Shown in pieces: positions 37,801 through 50,900 of a DNA stretch of 64,000 nt. Each line of letters begins with the position of its first letter. Position 1 is the stretch's first letter. Position numbers and translations under genes: made by a program. Source of the DNA: Glandiceps talaboti (lineage: Eukaryota; Hemichordata; Enteropneusta; Spengelidae); NCBI RefSeq assembly GCF_964340395.1, contig NC_135561.1:558501-622500 (forward strand). Direction: 5' to 3'. Below the pieces are notes generated by a model, which saw only the letters and a list, made by a program, of their open reading frames with translations, was not told where the DNA came from and did no database searches.

Positions 37801-40800
37801 TAAAACTAAGTTGTAATTATACTAATACCATGATGTATGGAGTTCAATCAAGGGTCTAACTTCTGTAGTGTTAAGAATGATTAATTTGTGCTTTTATATA
37901 ATAATTCAGAGCATGGAGTCGATAGTTGCATGACTGTAACTATGCGGTATCTTGGGAAATCAGGACCACATAGTGTAAATGATGCCAATTATCACACCAT
38001 CATTATTCAAATTAAGTGATATCTATGTTTTCATTGTAAATTCATGTCTGAGTTTCTCAATTTTCCCCTATATCCGGTTTTCTTGTTTGTGGCAAGAACT
38101 AATTTTACTAAATTTATAATTAAAAAACAATTTATGTATAATTAAACTATGACATTAAAACTCAACCCACTAGCTAGATGCATTCAACAGCTAGAAAACA
38201 ACAATGTTGTCATACTAATAGATCAGTTGATACATATTCCATACTATATACCATATGGAAGTGTATTGCTAACAACAAATGTACAGAGTTAAAAAGTTGA
38301 AGACAGAAATACTCAGTTGGTTAGATCCCATGAATTACACAGGTTATAATATAACAAAGACATTATACCATGCACAAGCCATGTTGAGCAAAAAACTATG
38401 GAATTTATATAATACCCTACATCATAACGATGCATGTCTGTACGTCACGACAAAGTGTGTCTGTGTCATTGGTTTTGTTGTGTTCAAAATACATGTCAAA
38501 ATGTTCAAAATTGTAATTGTTTTCCCCTATATTTCCTAGCTATTACCGTTGTTGGTATATCATTCCCCATACATTTCTTCATTCAACCAGAAAGTATGTG
38601 TGACCTGCAGGTTTTGACACTACTTGTCGAGCAACTTGTAGTGATAAAGCCCCTTAGGTCATGAGTGTTTTCCTTAGCAGAACAAATAACAATTATTGGG
38701 GAATAAATCTAATGTCAAAGCAGTTCTATTTTGTAGAGTAGAGGAATAACATATGACGAACAAGAAGAAATGTCCAAATCTGCAATTGTTGACACAATGT
38801 GATAGAGTTTTCTGGTAACTGTAATAGTAACCTATCATGAATAAGTAATAGCAAGGGAGATGCGGCAAGGGACAACAGTCGCTCGGGCCTTCGGCCCTCG
38901 ACCTCGGGCCTTCGGCCCTCAATTTGCGATTAGACTAGTGTTGCGCGGGATCGGAGTTTAGATAAAACTTTGGGCAAAAAAGGCGCGAGCGACTGTCGAC
39001 AGTCTACCTATGCTAACAAAATACTCCTTCTCTGATAATACACCATGCAACAGCTGAGTCTGAGTCAGACTTGCCCATTTTTCTTGGGGTATCAAGGTGA
39101 CCATAGCCCAAAGTAGCAACTGAACTGTTTTCGACTGACTCACTTTTCATAGGGGTATCAGAATGCACAGTCCTATTCAATAGCAACTGAATGGTTTAGA
39201 TTACAACACTATTGTACAGGGATGGCAGGGTTTGTACGTAAACGACCTTGCCAACCATGTAGGCATGCAGTGACCTTAAACAGGCTGTACTTTTCAGTAT
39301 CTGACTCCTTAAGCAGTTGATTGAACCCTGGAAAGTACTTTACCCAATGTGTCTGCACTTTTCTTCCTGTGTAGCTGTACTTATTTATGCTTTGAACTTA
39401 GTATGACACGAGTATTGTGTTGGTGTGCACTTTTTGTAGAGTACGATAAACACTGTTACACAGTTCAAGGCACCTTTTTCAACATATAACAGTACCAATT
39501 AGCAATTTTGTTAGGAAGTATAAAGTCCAGCATTTTTTTGTGAGGAATATCTGAAATACGGAAAATGAAAAAAAATATGATCCCAAATTCTGTAGAAAAT
39601 GTGTTTTTCATTATTTTCAGAGTTGATCACGGATCAATAAATTTCAACTCTATATGTTATTTTCATGACATAAAAAACATGTTTATAGAATGTTTAAACA
39701 GGAAATATGTTTTCACTTGAAATGTTAGCTGATAGGTAAAAAACGTGTTGTCACCAGATTTAGCAATAGTACAGATTTAAAAATATGTGAAAATTATCCA
39801 ACTATTAAAGTGCAAGGTTTTGATATGATGAAATATTACTAAAACATTTCCATTTGAAATCACAGTTATGATCAATTTTTATGACATCATAAATTCTGTA
39901 TAAGTATATGAAATATTCAAACAGGACTGATAATCTGATTTATATAACACTGAGGAATATTGTACCCCACAGCTAAGATACACGGACATAGATTAATTTG
40001 CACACGTACCAGGAGGGAAAGTACATGTATAATTCCATTCAGTGTATGTGCTTGAATGTTGAAAAGGAGATTTAGTGCATCTTGTAGGGTCTGTCCTTTA
40101 CGCCGGATATTATGTACGTGTAAAATGTCTGAGAAATTAATTCCTAGTATTAGTATTCCCCCATGACATGTAACCATGTAGTACTCTGTGGTTGTATTTC
40201 AATCAGACTGATTGAAAAATGTAATATTAGTATTACATCACCCCTTTGTAAGCTGTATATAGGCTGAGTATGTAATCTGATTAACGTTAGGGCATAGCTA
40301 CTAAGCTAGTGTAGGGTAAGCATATGCAATCACTGTCTCGGTTTAAGTTGGTTGAAACTATAATTTATAAACATCTTTCATATGTAATAGCAAATGACAC
40401 AGCAACTGGAGTGAATAAATATGTTATTAATGTTGTTTTCCTTAGAAGTGTAATGACTCAGTATGACCCTGTTTCATTTTAGCTGACATTCTGTCATATT
40501 AGGCACCAGGAATTAGGCAGTATATACATGTCAAATTGAGTCTGTGACTGAACTGATTAATTTAACGTTGTTGTCCTGTTTTTTTTTGTAGAAAGTGTAA
40601 TATGACTCTCAGTATGACTCCCACGCGTATGTTTCATTCAGTTTATATATTTAAAAGTGAACATATAGTATGGCCTCATATTTCATAAGCCTGTGTTATC
40701 AGTATACTGTAGTCCTTATTTATTAAGCTTGTTAAAACTTAAAAGTAGAATGTGCTGTAGGTTCATGTTTCATAGATATGTTTTATTCATCATGTACTTA

Positions 40801-43800
40801 TTTGTAAATTGAAATGAATGATTCATCTAGTGTTTTGCCTGAATTCACAACAGTCCTAATAAAATGAATTTAGTTCCAGTCCAATCCAATTACACCTTGA
40901 TATTTAGAGATTTACATAGCCCTGGCTCACTATTAAAATCACACTTCATGAATTATAAATACACTTCCATAGTTTAGTGAATAAATGTAATTGAAATTAT
41001 TAAAACTGTGTAACTTAACAAGGGAAGGGTATTTTTCTTATAAAAAAACAAAATTGTCGTAAAAAAAATGTACACGGTAGCTAAAATTACTCCTTAAATT
41101 GTAACAGTTACATTTGTATGAAAAAATGTTTTTCCTTTGTATTTTCCTGCAATGTTTATGATATTTGTCACAGTGTAAACTGACTCTGTGCTACTGTCCT
41201 TAATATCTTTGTAGTTAGCCCCTGATCCATATTGGGATGCAATAAAGTAAACGGTACAATTAACATGCTTTTATACTACTTTGAAGATAAAGTCCTGGAT
41301 ATTTTATCTGTTTACGAGGACTCTATTTTAGTTTTAGTGTTTAATTTAGTTGACCTTGACCTTGGACTTAGTAAAGTCCAACAAGATATGTGTTATTCAT
41401 AGCATGTTAACTCTCAAAGGGTAATTTAAGGACACACATACAGTTAACTCTCAAGGGTAATTTAAGGACACATACAGTTTAACTGTTAACTGTTATCTTC
41501 AAGGGTAATTGATGACACACATACAGAGTTCAAAAGACTGTAATAAAGTAGAGTTGTTATCTTGATATTGCTATTTTAACCATGATATGTTCACTTCACA
41601 GCTATTGACGTGTGAATGGATGTTACCATAATATGTGCAATCAGTCATGCTAAATCCCCACAGCAACTCTGCTATGGAATCTATTTCCATTCCATGTGTA
41701 AAACATAGCCCCAAACTATCACCCCACTGTACATAATGTAATAGCCCAGCACAAAAGGTTGGATTATACTACTGTTGATAGGGAGGGGTCATAGCATCAG
41801 TGGAGTTAAAGAAACAGTACTAGTAGGATTAGAATAGAACATAGTAGCAACACCGTCACATTTCTAAATTTTTACGTGTGATGAAGTGATTTATGGAATG
41901 ATAAATCTGACATAATCTATTGCTCTACCTTTACTACGCTACCCTTCCCTACTGGAGCAATGCATCCTTCCGTCTAGCTTACATCACAAAGAGCGCCATC
42001 TACAGTTCATTTTTTTTTAAATCCTGAATTTGTGATACATGTTGCAATAGTGATGTGAATAGATCTGTTGCTGTTTCCAAGATACATCACACATCCCCCC
42101 ATACAATGCTGTTTATTGTATGGACAGTAGCACTTGCTATAAACAATGGATTTACAAGTAAAAACTGTTTTTGTCAACAAGTGTGATGATGCTTCTAACT
42201 TTCAAAATGCATAATGATATAAACATTCCAGGGCTATATACCTGCAATAGCATTTTACCTCATGCTAAAGGGTCAGAATAGAACAAGGTGGTCAAATTAT
42301 TCTCATGCACATGTATAGTTATACATATGGAGCACATGGAGTGAAAATTATGGTTTCAACCAAGAAATCAAATAGCCATTATTTCTATGACAAACCTAGG
42401 TGGTAGAATTCAGGTCTGAGAATTACAACATTTTAATATATAGCATAAATTTATTTAAAATTGCATAAAGTTGTAGAATTGAAGTCCACAGTTTTATCAC
42501 AAATAATGTATGTTTTATATGTAAAAAGTACTGGAAGACATTGCATTTCATCTGTATGTACATTTATCATAATTATAAATGAGTTTGAATGGCTGTGTAT
42601 TAAACAGCTGTAGCTGCAACTCTGATTTGAGGAAATACAACACCGTTATGTTACAAAGGTTATTTTTGGAAACCTCAAATCTGATTGAAAGTGTCACAAG
42701 GACTGTTTACCTAGTGGTTTGAGTTGAGTACTTTCTATTAACTCACCTACAGCATACATAGGCTCTTATTTACTCCCAGTCTCTACAGACTCTCACCCTT
42801 CTGAAAGAAAGCTAAAAATATATGCCAGGTGTTAACCCAAGGGCTACGTTTGAAGAGTTTTCACTTAGTGGGTCCAATTTATATGTTGTTAAGCCCAACC
42901 TGTATTTGAGAAGTCAAATGAAAATGACCATGACATTGAGGTTTTAGGATTTATGAAATAGAGCACCAGATGATGATTATTTCTTGCTTTATAGTCTGCA
43001 AAATTGATATCACCAATAATTATTTCCTACTTTATATTCTTCAAAATTGATATCTTTAAGGTGCGTGACTTTCCCAAATATTCAGGTGCTAGGTGTTAAT
43101 TGAAAAAATTAAGAAATTTTCCAAATGTTGAGTTGTTGATTTACACTCTCTAATACAAAAACTTCAATCAGAGTTTTCAGTGTGAGTAAGAATTATTATG
43201 TCAAGATGTGTCATCAATTTTGGTTGTCATAGCAATGTCATTAATTTTGGTTCATGGAGTTTGTTTGATTTGATTTTGATTTGATGTGATAAGAAAGGAG
43301 AATATATACACTATCCAGTATAGTAACAACATTCTTACCAGACCCGATGACGTCATTACAGTCTATATAGACGAGTTTACGCAATTTTTGTTATCATAAG
43401 TGTCATTAATTTTTGGTTTTTGAAATTACTTTGATTTGATTTGATATGATTTGATTTGATATGATTCAATTGGAGAATAAATTGTTAACATCATAGGGCA
43501 TAGAATAGGTTACCTATTGTAAGCAAAAATGTTCACCATCTTTTCTTCAAAGTAGTTAGCAATTGAATCTTTTCTTTCTTTTTTTCCAACATTTTACACC
43601 CGTTCATTTTTTTTTTTACTTTTTTATTATTTTAAAATGGATTTTTAAAACTTTTCTATGCAAATTATCAACCAGCAAATTGTTAGCATGTCATTTGTAA
43701 GGACTTCGTTGTCACAAAATGGAATTAAAATGGCAAGTTATAATGTTCTTATGAACATTACATTTCATTGATTGATTAAAAGATTTGATATGCAAATTGT

Positions 43801-46800
43801 AAAGAATTCATCTTAATCTGAATTATTGTGTAGAAATAACATTTTTGTTCAAATTACAAGATAGCCTAGAGTTTGCTTTATTCACTATCATACACTGACG
43901 TTTCTAGTATTGTCAAACGTAATAGCTAAGTCCCTGGGCAAAGTATATAACACATATTACGTTTAGTTAGCCCAGAGACTTGGCTCGGCAATGTCGTTTG
44001 CCAGTCAAACCACTGTGTGATGTCAGCTAGCCAAGTCTCTTTGCTAATGTTAATATTCTTGTGATTTGCATGTGCAGTTTGATGTACAATAAATCATACA
44101 ATTTCACTCATTGAGAACAAAATGCTAGACTTTTAGTAATCAAAATATATGAGAAATACTTTGTCATTCATTTGATGTCTTTTAAGAAATCCTGTTTTGA
44201 TTGCCCCTCTATTCTGTGTTTGAATAGTCTAAATGTTCCTTTGTGTCGGTTGATTGCAATTCATATGCACCAACTATTCATGGTTTCAGAGTTGCTATTA
44301 TCAACCAGTTGTGTTATATATAGAGGCTTTGTTGATTTATGTCTCCATTGATATAACCAAGCTGCTTTTCAATATTATTTCTAAACCTATCAATCCTAGT
44401 GTCAGATCTAAGACTTGGTCATTCTCTACAGATCAGGATGTTTGCTGTCTGAATTTACCAATGTGTGTATTACTCACAACTATTCTTTCAAGCAAAGTTT
44501 GGATTTGGACATGTTAAAGTGGATTCTGTGTTTGGAGTATTTTGTAAACTTCAATGACTAGCAAATATAACGGTTGAAGTGGTCCAAGATTTCAATGGAC
44601 TCTGTGTTCATATCCACACTAGGACATCGGCATATAATGCTGAAATGGACGTCTACATACAGTGACCTAGACAGAATACATACATGAAGACTTACAGTAT
44701 TTCAAATTCAAGTCTTGTACTCCACTGCCATCAATGAAGTTGAATATTAACTTGTGACAAGTAACAAGAAATGATGTAAGCAGGGGATTTGTTGTCTTAC
44801 AAAAATCTTTGAGATGGAAAAGGTGCTCCATGATTGCTATGGATTGCAATTGGTTGTCATGATCAAATATCATTTCAAAGGTAAACTTCCATAACTTTTA
44901 ATTTGTCAAAAGCTTTTATGTTTGCCTAAAACAGTTTTCTAGCTAAGACAAGTTTTGATAAATGTTAGAACATGTTAGTATACTTGATACTGTCATTACA
45001 CACTACGGATGCTGAGTCAGCCTTCATCTATAGCACTGTTGGCATATATTATAAGAAGCATATCTCTGGTATTCAGTCTTACTCTCAGCATCTACCACAG
45101 GTGCAACGTGTTTGAATTTAGTTACACATAGGACGACACTAACTTGTGACTATTATGGTATGGAATCAGATGAATTCACATTTGGAACAAGTTCTTAGTC
45201 TGATGGTTTCAGGAGATTTCCTGTCGGTGTCAGAACAGTTTTAAAATTGTGAGGATTTCAGGACACATTTGTATTTGTACAAACATGATGAGGCTGTCCA
45301 AAATTAAGGCCAATACAGTATACCTGTAAATGGGATTTTTGTCAGGATAGCTTGATAGTTATACATAACACAATAGTTTTAAGTAACCAGGTATAAATAG
45401 TGTATGAAATGGATAGCAATGGAAATGAATACAAAAATAATAACAACTCTACATTTGTACTAAAAAGGGAATACTAATTAAGTGCACTCCTTTTCTGTGT
45501 AGATAATGATGTACAAGACTTGACTCATAAAAGGTTGAACCTTTACCAAAGGTTCTAATCTTTGGTTGAAATCATCCAACCCATTGAAGACAGTACATAA
45601 ATGATGTCAGTTTATATCTGTAAAGTATAACATCTGTTTGTACAGAATTGTTATTTATACTGTAGAAACCAGGTTACCTAGAGAAGACATTCAATGTGTT
45701 GGCCAATGTCAAATATTGATACAGACTTACTAAATGCTTTATAAACTGAGGAATGTCAGCCAAGTGTAATCATGCCTGGGAGCTGTGTCATCTAAGTTAA
45801 TTTACTTATGTCCAATGTCAACAGTTCCAATGACATCCAGTACAAATACAGACTGTATAAATATTGTCGGATGTTGTATAGTAAACTAATCTTACACCAG
45901 TGATATTAATCTTGAAATCATAAAAAAGCATTATTCAAAAAAGTCGAGTTGTGGTTACTTATTAGTGTATTGTAACCCTTTATAATATCCTGCTTTTTAA
46001 GATGAAAAGGCTTTAGAGTGTTACACAGTAAAGTACCCCAGAATGTTCAGCTCAAACAGCTGTATGGAATGTTGATGGTCAAATGGTTGGAGTGGGCATC
46101 TCATGATCTGCATTTTGCTGGTTGGAGCCTTGTTGTGCCCACTTGTTTCTGAATAGCTATAGTCCTAGGGTGGGGATTTGAATCATGGTTGTGCCCAGTC
46201 AACCCAGCTGCATAACTGGGGATCTGGTAGGATAGGGGTTGTTATTTGAAGGCTTTAATGCTATTGGCTTATAGAGGTTGTGGATTGTATGCTCCCATGT
46301 AGTAAGTATAAAGTCAGTTGTGCCACTATAGGTCCATGTTACGGGGGTTAGATGAATACACAATACAATGAGGGAAAAGTGCTATAAAAATTGTATATTT
46401 GAACAGCAATGCCAGGCTATATAGTTAGTGTAGTGAAATTGAGGGGGGGGGGGGTGTCATTCAAGGTTTTTTCATGGTATTATGCATTAATTAGAATTCT
46501 CAAGAAATAAACATTTTTATAAATCATCCAATCAATCAATGGATGAGTGTTGATTCAAAAATAACTTCCACAACCAAAAATGTTTGATAACGAATTGAAT
46601 GGTACCAGATGATGAATTGATGGGAGGGGGGAAGGGGATGTGATGTCCACCAGTCCATTATAACTAGTTTGTAATAAAAGTGTTCATTATAGTTACAGGT
46701 AAATAGCAGATGAAGTAAAGTTGGTCACAAACTACTTGTACCATCAATAGAGTCAGATAAATCACATTACAGAACTTATCATAGAATAAACACTGAAAGT

Positions 46801-47881
46801 AAACTATGCACGTGATAGAGGTATGTGTACAGACTACAGACAATCCATCATTCCCAAGTGAATGCTTGTTTTGTAAGACTCCATGATAGCCCTCCTTAAT
46901 ACACACTGCAAGTAAAGTGCAAGAATGTAGTTGTCGTCTAAATGATGGCTTATTTGGTCAAGTTGTTTAGTTTTGTTATTTGCCTCGTTAGACATGATGA
47001 CACAACAATTCTAGATAAATGTAAAAAGTAAACAGTCCAGTAACAAGACAAAGGTAACAGCACACCTGACAGGTGTAAGTCCATTTAACTTTCACTAAAC
47101 TAACATACGGAATGTTGTCGTTTGCAATTTAGTCAGGGCAACACATACCAGTTTAGTCTTCACTATGATAAGGATGTTGTCATTTGCAATTTAGTCAGGC
47201 TGACACACACCAATTTAGTCACGTTTTGGTTGATGTAGTATTATTGGGTGATAACGGAAGTGTTGCAATGCACTGAGAATTCAGAATGTTGTCAGGTATG
47301 CTATATTTCATTTCACTGTGATCAATTTTGTTTCTAGAATTAGAGGGTTTATATCCTATAAGGCAATAAGATGGTTATAGTGTAGGAAGGTGGGTACTCT
47401 CCAAGTCATTGGTGGAAAGTTTTATGTACTGTCTATTACAATGTTGTAACTTGTAGTGTAGCTGTCCAAGCTGTCATCAACTCAGACAAGAAAATAGTTC
47501 ATTATACTGTGTACTGAGTACACTAACATCATAAATACACCATTGATCATTACTATGGGGTGCTGTGTAGTTTCCTTGTATATCATTGATGTAAAAATAA
47601 TGGTTCAACTTTTTTGGTAATAATTTTTTACATGCTTGTCAGACAAGAAAATATTTCATTTCATTTTTGGACTGAGTTAAACATAAATATACCACTGATC
47701 ATTACCAAGGGGAGTTTGCCATATAGTTTCATTGTATGAAAAGTTTGCTAGGAATGATTAAAAAGATAATCAACTTTTTGAAAGAACATTTTTACATGAT
47801 TGTGAAGGATTGATATTTTTATTCATATTGTGCACATTATGATACAAACCTTTTTAAATTTTTTTTTGATATATATTAAGG

Positions 47882-47925
<44 letters not shown>

Positions 47926-50900
47926 CAGATATATTTATTTATATAATATAAATAGAAAGCTGTAATGCCAATTGTTAAGAAAGGCTGTATTCAGCTAGTG
48001 CTAAACTTTTGTACATGGACATTACAAGTAAGGTAAAACTAATCATATAGAAAAATGAAAATCAACAAATGCCATTATCTACACTTTTTAATAACTTTTA
48101 CCAGAAATGGTTGGGTGGTGTTCTATGATGTTTAGACTGGTTTGATGACACACCCAGTTCTTAAAGTTCAACCAGAATCTAATTCAAAGCACTAAACATA
48201 TACTTTCAACAATCTCAGGTGTACAAAAAAAAAAACTGCTCAAAAATAGTGTATTCTAAATTAAAAATGTTAAATGCAGATTTTCAAAGTGTCAACTGAA
48301 GGCATTGAAGTAAACGGCAGATTGCACAAAGCAGTATGTGAGCATGTGTCCACATTCCTAAAGACCCTGTTTTGTAAACCATGGAAGCACCAGTATGTAC
48401 TCAGGTTAATAGTGACCACTCTCACCTAGTCTCTTGACTATTATGGCATACCTAGACCTTCAAACCTTGAAAAGTAATAGGCATGCCCTTAGTCATGTAT
48501 TGAATTTGAACTGAGGTCAAGTACTTTCTGTTTTTAATGTTATGTATAATCAGATGTGAAAGAATAGAAATATCTTGTTGTTATTGAAATTTTTTGTCAG
48601 AGATCACAATACATTAACACAGATTTGATATTAATAAATAAATAAGTGGGGATTAGTAATTAATGTACTTCTTAAAAAAAAGCTAACATAATATGCGAAG
48701 TTACAGCAATACAAGTCTAGTGTTGTTCCAAATAGTTTTACTTGGGAAAGTGTTAAATCGGGTTAAAGGTCACAGCAAAGTAGAGTGACATGTGAATGTC
48801 ATTTGGTAATAAATATAGTGTGACAATCTTTACATGAATTAGTGATTCAAAAATCAGTTTCCAGAACAAAGAGGATATAATTTTTGCCTGCACATTCCTC
48901 CCCATAGTATCAGTGTAATCTATATTATAAATTCACATTACTATCAATATCATGTATACAGGTTGCTAAGACAACTATGGCAATTTATAATCAAGCCCAA
49001 CTCCTAAATACATACTTCTGTAACAAAATACAAAATATTGGGCTAAGCTTTGAAACTATTCAAAAACTCTACAACAAGGATACATGCACACACACATATA
49101 TATTTTCAAACTTGAAAGGACAAAAAAAGGTTACAATTTAATAATTTCAATCATTACATAATTATAATGTCATATTTCCAAGGAACACTGCTGGCTCAGC
49201 ATTGCTATATATATGAAAAGAACCATCCTATTAGGCAAGGAAAGCTTTATCATTCTCTTTCAAAGATATTCCAATAAAGCTGTTAGTAAGTTCTTTTTTT
49301 TCCATGCTGTAATCCCATTATGGAGATTATTTATAGTGTGTTCTGCTGAAGAACTGACATGTATATTGAAAATTCAATTAAAATGCAAAGTGTTTTGTAA
49401 CACTGCAATAAAAAAGAACATGTGTATGCAATTACGACTGACCTTGTCATTTCCAGGGTACACATCTATACAGGTTCTTCTAAAGATTTGTCTATATACA
49501 CTCCCCTAGAGAGAAATTACATGATTATACATGAATGCCCAAACTTTCCCATTAGCTAATTATACCAGCAAATTCAACAAATGCTATTCCTGTATTGACA
49601 ATTACATTTGCTAATTTGAAATAGTCTAAACTTTATTTGAGCAGCAGCAACTGAAGCATACCATGCAGTAAATTGCTTTCCTCAATCACAAGCTTTCAGA
49701 AAGTATATTTATTGTTTGTATGCTTTACTGGGCAATGAAAGCTGTCGCTGTGTCGGCAAGATCCATTTTTTTATCCAGTCAGCTGAAAATTACATTTAGT
49801 GTGGATTACTCAGTTTGAGTGTAGGAGCATTGTAATAGTGAAAAGTGTGTAGTTGTTGAGTTTAGACATTTATCCAGTCAAACTGTGGTGAAGGACGGAC
49901 ATTGATCATCAGGAATATTGCAGCATGTGTTTTGGCTGAAGTTGACTTATCTGTAACTTCACTGTTGAGCTACAGGAATATTGCAGAATGTGTTTTGGCT
50001 GAAGTTGACTTATCCTTAACTGCACTGTTGAAGTACAGGAATATTGCAGAATGTGTTTTGGCTGAAGTTGACTCGTCTGTAACTGCACTGTTGAACTACA
50101 GGAATATGACGGATATATTTAGGCAGTCATTATTCAACTCCTAGGATAATTGAGTTATTTGTGGTATATTATAGCTGTCAGTATTTTATCTATGTGGGGT
50201 AAGTTATAAAGTGGTGTTTGTTATCATAAATAAAAAAGAAAGAGTTTTTCACTAAATAGTTGGCACTAATTCTTGTGCTATTGGAAATCAAGCAACCATG
50301 GTTGTAAGTGTATACATTATTCTGCCTGAAGGGAACATTTTCTACAGCTGAAACCAGTCACTCTTAGCAACCATAATCAGCATTTTAATCAAATTAATGT
50401 TGTTTACAGTCTGTGAGTCCAGAAATCAGAATACCTGCTAAGTCTATAGAAGTGCTTTCCATCTGAGCTTTTTACACCTACTTTCAAGTTTTAGTTTAAC
50501 TTGTTTCATTCCTTGTGTACATTTGTATTCTATTTGAATGACAGTTGGTACTAGTCGGTACATAGGGGTACAAAGATCTTAAGTAACAAAGGTTATTATG
50601 AGTTTAACACCAAAGTAATGATAGAATTTCTTTGTTATTTTTTCATATTTGCATAAATAGAGTTGCTATGTCAAAAGTCAATGTAAATTGTTCAAAGTCG
50701 TATATCATCTCAGAGCTAGAACAAAAAGTGATTTTTTTTTATCCAATTAAACAAACCAAGAGAGATCTATTGATGCCATTCTTAGGGTTTCCTTTATACA
50801 GAAAGTGGTTAGTTTCTTGTGACTAATTTCAAACTGTAATGCATCAATGGACAGTGTAATGGGTATCCAAGGCAGTCGAGTTAATCATCACAGAAAATAC

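Noticed and set aside
38674-38922. Minus-strand frame [17 protein letters not shown]...
   Set aside because: Its distinctive part is the doubled GC-rich hairpin of the MITE-like element.
49902-50144. 80-codon frame with 21-residue repeats
   Set aside because: 63-bp tandem repeat that is a multiple of three; starts without ATG, no splice context, deep in a CCP intron region.
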